From Natronobiforma cellulositropha (GTDB lineage Archaea > Halobacteriota > Halobacteria > Halobacteriales > Natrialbaceae), in the NCBI RefSeq assembly GCF_025629245.1, contig NZ_JANZXN010000016.1:1-37574 (forward strand): DNA of 37,574 nucleotides, read 5' to 3'. Position numbers and translations under genes: made by a program. Below, piece by piece: positions 33,628-37,574 of the stretch. Under the pieces are notes generated by a model. The model worked only from the letters and a program-made list of their open reading frames with translations. It was not told the DNA's origin and did no database searches. The number at the start of each line of letters is the position of its first letter. Position 1 is the stretch's first letter.

Positions 33628-34533
33628 ATGGACGCAATTATCACCGGCGAATCCAAGCGGGTTGGCCTCAGCGTGCTCGACAACAACCAAGTAGAACACC
33701 TGATCGAAATGGACGAGTTTGGCAATATCAAATATCACGATCAGGATGGCTACGCCGACAGCCCGAACGAACGAACAGACGAAGAGAACGAACACGTCAA
33801 CCAGGCACGTCGCTACGCCAGATACCACGTCTACCGCGAACGCGGCTACGAGACGCTCGAGCGGGTCGACAATCCCGACTGTATTCTGGCGGCGATGATC
33901 GCCGTTGGGTGTCTTTCTGGCTCTGCATTCGAACGTCACTTCGGTGATCTCTACGACCGACTTCGAGAGCACGTCAGTGGCTCGAGGATCGACCTACCGG
34001 TTGATGGGGCCAATCCCGATGGGATCGTCGTTTACCGAAAAGACCTCTACCTCGAGCCAGACCCAACTGCCGTCCAAAAGGCTGCCAGGACTGCCCTCAC
34101 GACGTACGGCGCAGAACCCGGAGACTCGATCGACGGCGAAACGCTCACCGCGGCACTCGAGAAACTCGCCACCGACTCCACGCTCGAAGGCGCTCTCGCG
34201 TTCGAGATCGAGGCAACCTCTCCGTGTTATGCACTCTACAACGACGGCTACAACAACGAACACGTCGAACCCGTCGGCCAGCCACTCGAGCGAGAGCCCG
34301 ACGCGCGAGTCGAACCGATGCCGATCAGTGTCGACAGTCTACCAGCGTTTCAGGAGTACCTCCTCGCACACCTTGCTTACCAAGTACGCGATTGCTACGT
34401 CTGTATGGGTGTCACGCCACCAGCCGGATTCAGAGATACCGGCTACGGGAAGTACCGGTGTTCGCTCTACCAACAGTCGACCGACCTCTACGAGAACTAC
34501 TACGACGAGTCCGAGTCGATCGACTCCTGGTGA
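33628..34533 (+). CDS. Cassette partner protein, right copy 2
   Basis: 301 aa, beginning MDAIITGESKRVGLSVLDNN. It is very close at the N-terminus to the left partner (884-1780) although their tails differ. VYRERGYETL near 74, FGDLYDRL near 107, then a variable middle of about 90 residues, and the C-terminal block PLEREPDARVEPMP, YQVRDCYVCMGVTPP. No signal peptide or membrane helix. N-terminal similarity across unlike tails argues that part of the protein serves a shared function, for instance binding the constant head or delivery machinery. Confidence 0.82.
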   Translation: MDAIITGESKRVGLSVLDNNQVEHLIEMDEFGNIKYHDQDGYADSPNERTDEENEHVNQARRYARYHVYRERGYETLERVDNPDCILAAMIAVGCLSGSAFERHFGDLYDRLREHVSGSRIDLPVDGANPDGIVVYRKDLYLEPDPTAVQKAARTALTTYGAEPGDSIDGETLTAALEKLATDSTLEGALAFEIEATSPCYALYNDGYNNEHVEPVGQPLEREPDARVEPMPISVDSLPAFQEYLLAHLAYQVRDCYVCMGVTPPAGFRDTGYGKYRCSLYQQSTDLYENYYDESESIDSW

Positions 34534-34614
34534 GGGTGCGTCGCTGGTGTCGACCCCAATCTGGCGCTCGAGACGTGAGCACCGGTCACGCGGTCTCGGC
34601 TACTGGTGGGTGTC

Positions 34615-35016
34615 TCACTCCCGGAGCATCGTCTGGAGGAAGGTGAGAATCGCGCCGAAGAGCGTTCCGAGGACGAAGGTGAACGCATCACCGCTGAGTG
34701 CGCCCTGGGCGGTCATCCCGGCGGCGATCAGCACGACAGCGAGAAAGGTCCCCGCGGCGGTGTAGACGATCCGGCGCTGGTGGGCGAAGTGGCGGCGCTG
34801 GGCGTCGTGGTCGACGCGTTTCGTCTCTCGAGTCTCCTCGAGATAGGACGTGATCAGCCCGGTGATGTCGCCGAGGTGGTCCAGAATCGGCTGGAGGTCG
34901 GAGACCTGGTCGTCGTCGCGGTCGGGCGACTCGTCGTACTCGAGTGTCGAGCGCGCTGTCGGCCCTTCGTCGCCGCTGAACAGCGGCTTGTACTCCTCGC
35001 TCGAGTGTTCGATCAT
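34615..35016 (-). CDS. Two-helix membrane protein with coiled-coil head, copy B
   Basis: 133 aa from ATG 35016. Same architecture as copy A; differences are confined to roughly the first 38 residues (for example FSGDEGPTARSTLEY against FSGVEEPKAHSTLEY). The identical remainder includes both membrane helices and HFAHQRRIVYTAAG. The copies lie only before right copies 2 and 3, not before right copy 1 or the left cassette, so they are not essential for every cassette. Confidence 0.75.
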   Translation of the reverse strand: MIEHSSEEYKPLFSGDEGPTARSTLEYDESPDRDDDQVSDLQPILDHLGDITGLITSYLEETRETKRVDHDAQRRHFAHQRRIVYTAAGTFLAVVLIAAGMTAQGALSGDAFTFVLGTLFGAILTFLQTMLRE

Positions 35017-35026
35017 CAACAGTTAA
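35000..35026 (+). promoter_or_regulatory. 27-bp conserved cassette upstream element, right copy 3
   Basis: CTCGAGTGTTCG ... CAACAGTTAA, TTAA 63 bases before GTG 35086; also holds the start of the divergent small membrane-protein gene. Confidence 0.6.
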
Positions 35027-35085
35027 GATGAGAGAGCAGTAACGCTTCGATAATTACCAATGCAACGACACACGAGGTGGAGCGT

Positions 35086-36192
35086 GTGAGCTTCGACCGG
35101 GACCGACGCGACCGCTCGAACGACGACAGTGAGCGAAACGAACGAACACGGCGCACTCGAGCGCAGGCCCAGACCCAGCGCGGGGCGCGGCCGTACCAGT
35201 ACCTGAACCGAGTGGGCCAACCCTCGCGCGACCAGGCGGCCATCCTCGATCAGATGATCCTGCGGCGTGGTCTCGAGAACGTCCAGGAGTTGGGCGAACG
35301 CGGTGAACTCCCCGAAGGCTGTAACACGCCGATGGGCGAGCAGGTTCGCGTCGCTCGAGTGCGTAGCTCCTGGAAAGCGGGCGTCGAACTCGACACCGAG
35401 AGCGCGATGCGCTCGGTGGAGGCGCAGGCCGAGAGCGACCTGGCAGGTGAGACCGCGACACCCGACGTGGTGCGGCGGGTGATTTCCCAGCCAGGACGGC
35501 CGCTCGAGGGATCCGTCCGCAAAGAGATGGAAGCGCGGATGGGGGACTCGTTTTCTGACGTACAGCTGCACACTGGGCCGGAGGCCGCGAAGGCGGCGAG
35601 CGCGCTCGAGGCGCGGGCGTTCACCACCGGGAACCACGTGGTGTTCAACCGCGGCGAGTACGATCCGGAGAGTCCCGACGGGAAATATCTGCTCGCGCAC
35701 GAATTAGCTCACGTGCGACAGCAGACTGGTGGTGCGATTAGTATGCTCCCCCAGGAAGGGAGTTCACTGGTCATCGATCCCGACCCCGAACTCGAGCGTG
35801 AGGCCGACGAGGTGGCGAGGAAGGCACTCGAAGGTGAGGAGCCAGTGGTGGCTCACCGACTCGGGCCCAATGTCTCGATCCAGCGTACGCCTGAAGTGAG
35901 TCGCCGCGGGGTGCTCAAAGGCGACTTCGGCCTGGAAGAAGTCGAAGAAGCCACGGACGACCTCGAGTTTGGCGAGGTCGATCACAGCAAAGTCGCCGCT
36001 GCGGGGCTCACTTCGCTCCTCCCCGTCATCGGTCCGATGCTGGATCAGTACGTCGATCAGAAGTTTGCACCACAGCAGTTGCACGCCAGGCTTCGACAGA
36101 TCGATCCACCTGAAGAGTGGGTCGAACAGACTGCCAGGCGGGCAGTCACCATGGTTGATAATATCGCAACCAGTGGAACACGGTTCGATTAA
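35086..36192 (+). CDS. DUF4157 polymorphic toxin-like protein, right copy 3
   Basis: 368 aa from GTG 35086. Constant head with HELAH near 205-209, EREAD near 237 and a variant boundary VSIQR ending at 267. The short 101-residue tail starts SRRGVLKGDFGLEEVEE, which resembles the tail start of right copy 1. It continues with a hydrophobic helix (AAAGLTSLLPVIGPMLDQYV) and an amphipathic C-terminus. The gene ends 5 bases before its partner. Head and upstream region are the repeat shared with copy 2. Confidence 0.86.
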   Translation: MSFDRDRRDRSNDDSERNERTRRTRAQAQTQRGARPYQYLNRVGQPSRDQAAILDQMILRRGLENVQELGERGELPEGCNTPMGEQVRVARVRSSWKAGVELDTESAMRSVEAQAESDLAGETATPDVVRRVISQPGRPLEGSVRKEMEARMGDSFSDVQLHTGPEAAKAASALEARAFTTGNHVVFNRGEYDPESPDGKYLLAHELAHVRQQTGGAISMLPQEGSSLVIDPDPELEREADEVARKALEGEEPVVAHRLGPNVSIQRTPEVSRRGVLKGDFGLEEVEEATDDLEFGEVDHSKVAAAGLTSLLPVIGPMLDQYVDQKFAPQQLHARLRQIDPPEEWVEQTARRAVTMVDNIATSGTRFD

Positions 36193-36197
36193 CCACA

Positions 36198-37196
36198 ATG
36201 AATGCAGCAATCATTGACCAAGACGAACGCGGCATTGGTGTTAGAATCACGGACAATAACGGCGTGAAACACACTGTCGCGATCGGTTTTGATGGGAGTT
36301 TGCAGGGGCACTCACAGAACGGCTATCCTGATGACCCAGCCGAGCGCTCGATGATCGACGAAGTCGAACCCATCAACCAGGCCCGGCGCTTCGCGAAGTA
36401 CTGGGTCTACCGTGAGCGCGGTTACGACACCCTCTCGCTCAACGAAAACCCTCACCGCATCGCCGCGGTGGCGCTCGTCCTCGCGGGCCTCTCTGCAGAA
36501 ACCTTCGAAGAACACTTCACCGACCTCTACTTGCAGGTCGCCAGCCACTACGGCGAGACCGAACCATCCGTGACACTACCGGAGGGTGCCCGCCCGACAC
36601 ACGTCACCTACCGAACGGACGTCTACCTCGGTCTCGATGACGACGCGCTCGCAACGCTCGCACGTGCAGTCACCGACCCTGATGCGACTGCCTTCCTCCG
36701 AACAGTGCACAACGGCGACGTTACCCACCGCTCTTTCGAGGCGGTTCTCACACCCATACTCGAGGCGGGCGAGGCTGACGCCGTCGGCGATCTGTCCGCC
36801 GACGACCTTCTCGAGGCCGTCTCAGGCATCCACGTCCACTGGGACGACAGCGCTGGTGTCTACCACACCGAATGGGGCGACCAGCCATCGCTCGAGCGTG
36901 ATCCAGATGCACGAATCGACCTGTTGCCGTACGACCCTGCGTCGTTCGCGGAGTTTCGCGCCCAACTCATTAGAATCCTCTACTGTCAGGTTCGGGATTG
37001 CTACCTCGGCATGGGAATCGCGCCGCCCGATGCCTTCCGACTCCAGGGTCACGGCATCCACGAGTTCGCCACCTGGTACGAGCACTACGACTTCTACGAG
37101 CGCTACCACGACCCGAACGCCACAGTCTCGACCTGGTACGACGAACACACACCCGAGGGCGTCTACGACCTGCCTGCATTTGCAGGCGGTGAATGA
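36198..37196 (+). CDS. Cassette partner protein, right copy 3
   Basis: 332 aa. N-terminus ITDNNGVKHTVAI near 17, GYPDDPAER near 42, QARRFAKYWVYRERGYDTL near 59-77. The middle is longer and unlike the other partners. The C-terminal block is SLERDPDARIDLLPYD with YCQVRDCYLGMGIAPPDAFR near 265. It ends in an acidic tail. Stop TGA at 37194-37196 is followed after three bases by the truncated DUF4157 copy. Function as for the family: immunity or adaptor, undecided. Confidence 0.82.
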   Translation: MNAAIIDQDERGIGVRITDNNGVKHTVAIGFDGSLQGHSQNGYPDDPAERSMIDEVEPINQARRFAKYWVYRERGYDTLSLNENPHRIAAVALVLAGLSAETFEEHFTDLYLQVASHYGETEPSVTLPEGARPTHVTYRTDVYLGLDDDALATLARAVTDPDATAFLRTVHNGDVTHRSFEAVLTPILEAGEADAVGDLSADDLLEAVSGIHVHWDDSAGVYHTEWGDQPSLERDPDARIDLLPYDPASFAEFRAQLIRILYCQVRDCYLGMGIAPPDAFRLQGHGIHEFATWYEHYDFYERYHDPNATVSTWYDEHTPEGVYDLPAFAGGE

Positions 37197-37199
37197 CGA

Positions 37200-37574
37200 T
37201 TGTCTACAATCTCACTGCAACGCCGGTCGCTCGAGGCACGCGCCTTCACGATCGGCAACCACGTGGTGTTCAACCGCGGTGAGTACAATCCTGAGAGTCC
37301 GGAGGGGAAGTACCTCTTGGCGCACGAGCTGGCTCACGTCCGCCAGCAGACCGGCGGTCAGGTCAGTATGCTTCCACAGGAGGGGAGTTCGCTGGTCATC
37401 GACCCCGATCCAGCACTCGAGCGCGAAGCGGACGAGGTAGCGAGGAAGGCACTCGAGGGCGAGGAGCCGGTGGTGGCTCACCGCCTGGGGATGGACGTTC
37501 ACGTCCAGCGCTCAGCCGAGGGCGGGATTGGACCCATCGCCAAAGAGACCGAGGACGGCACGGTCGTGGCCGAC
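37200..37574 (+). pseudogene. Truncated DUF4157 cassette (orphan head-fragment plus tail, continues past window)
   Basis: Frame beginning at a possible TTG (37200) just after the previous partner's stop. Constant-domain homology starts abruptly at [19 protein letters not shown], so the leader and first half of DUF4157 are missing. HELAH, EREAD and GMDVHVQR are intact, followed by a new tail ([16 protein letters not shown]) that runs off the end. No ATG or GTG start and no 27-bp upstream element. It is best read as an orphan module like that at 282-875, either silent or expressed by coupling. Confidence 0.7.

Larger units (their letters stand above)
34566..35839. repeat. Long direct repeat, copy B
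   Basis: Second copy of the block at 31837-33110, offset 2729 bases. The collinear repeat suggests a recent tandem duplication of one cassette, followed by replacement of the tail and partner of one copy. Confidence 0.75.

Noticed and set aside
31837-35839. Insertion sequence as the cause of the long direct repeat
   Set aside because: The repeat holds no transposase and no terminal inverted repeats; it coincides with cassette parts and fits tandem duplication.
1-37574. CRISPR array or injection-system structural genes
   Set aside because: No regularly spaced short repeats, and no sheath, tube or baseplate proteins were seen among the genes; an eCIS link rests only on the DUF4157 family.

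Overview
The window is chromosomal DNA from a haloarchaeon (class Halobacteria). It has high GC, very acidic predicted proteins, abundant CTCGAG, Tat lipoproteins with RR motifs, ribosomal protein L15e, Rio2 kinase, NcsA, and the CdrL-CdrS-FtsZ2 cell-division locus. No transposase, CRISPR array or rRNA was seen.

Layout. Positions 1-3330 (minus strand) and 29478-37574 (plus strand) hold copies of one gene cassette. Each cassette has a secreted-toxin-like protein with a constant N-terminal DUF4157 metallopeptidase-like domain (HELAH) and a variable C-terminal module. A tightly coupled partner gene of about 300-345 codons follows, from one family in all copies. There are four full-length cassettes (one left, three right), plus one headless cassette at the left end and one truncated copy at the right end. 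Two near-identical small membrane-protein genes sit on the opposite strand between the right-hand cassettes. All four full cassettes share a 27-bp upstream element at exactly the same distance from the start codon.

The middle (3420-25700) is mostly ordinary haloarchaeal chromosome. In order it holds: a candidate structured RNA; a zinc-ribbon protein; an MFS transporter; an HTH-phosphoribosyltransferase regulator; a PQQ-type propeller lipoprotein; a UspA protein; a rhodanese lipoprotein; L15e; a four-gene DUF4129/DUF7269/DUF58/DUF7519-type operon; an M48 peptidase; Rio2; an ankyrin protein; a lipoate-ligase-like protein; endonuclease IV; a methyltransferase; two haloarchaeal hypotheticals; a hydrolase; NcsA; ftsZ2-cdrS-cdrL; and tRNA-Tyr.

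The 3' end of tRNA-Tyr is duplicated as a 32-bp direct repeat, the signature of a tRNA integration site. After it come accessory genes: a tiny zinc finger, a Tat-exported sugar dehydrogenase fused to two cupredoxins and a dockerin-like tail, and a RelE-type toxin-antitoxin pair. These lead into the right-hand cassette array.

The cassettes are the most interesting content. Constant head, sharply switched tail, coupled partner, headless tail-partner modules and tandem duplication together match the architecture of polymorphic toxin systems (Rhs/CdiA/eCIS effectors), here in an archaeon. The toxin, immunity or adaptor roles are inference; no tail carries a nuclease or other catalytic motif that I recognise.
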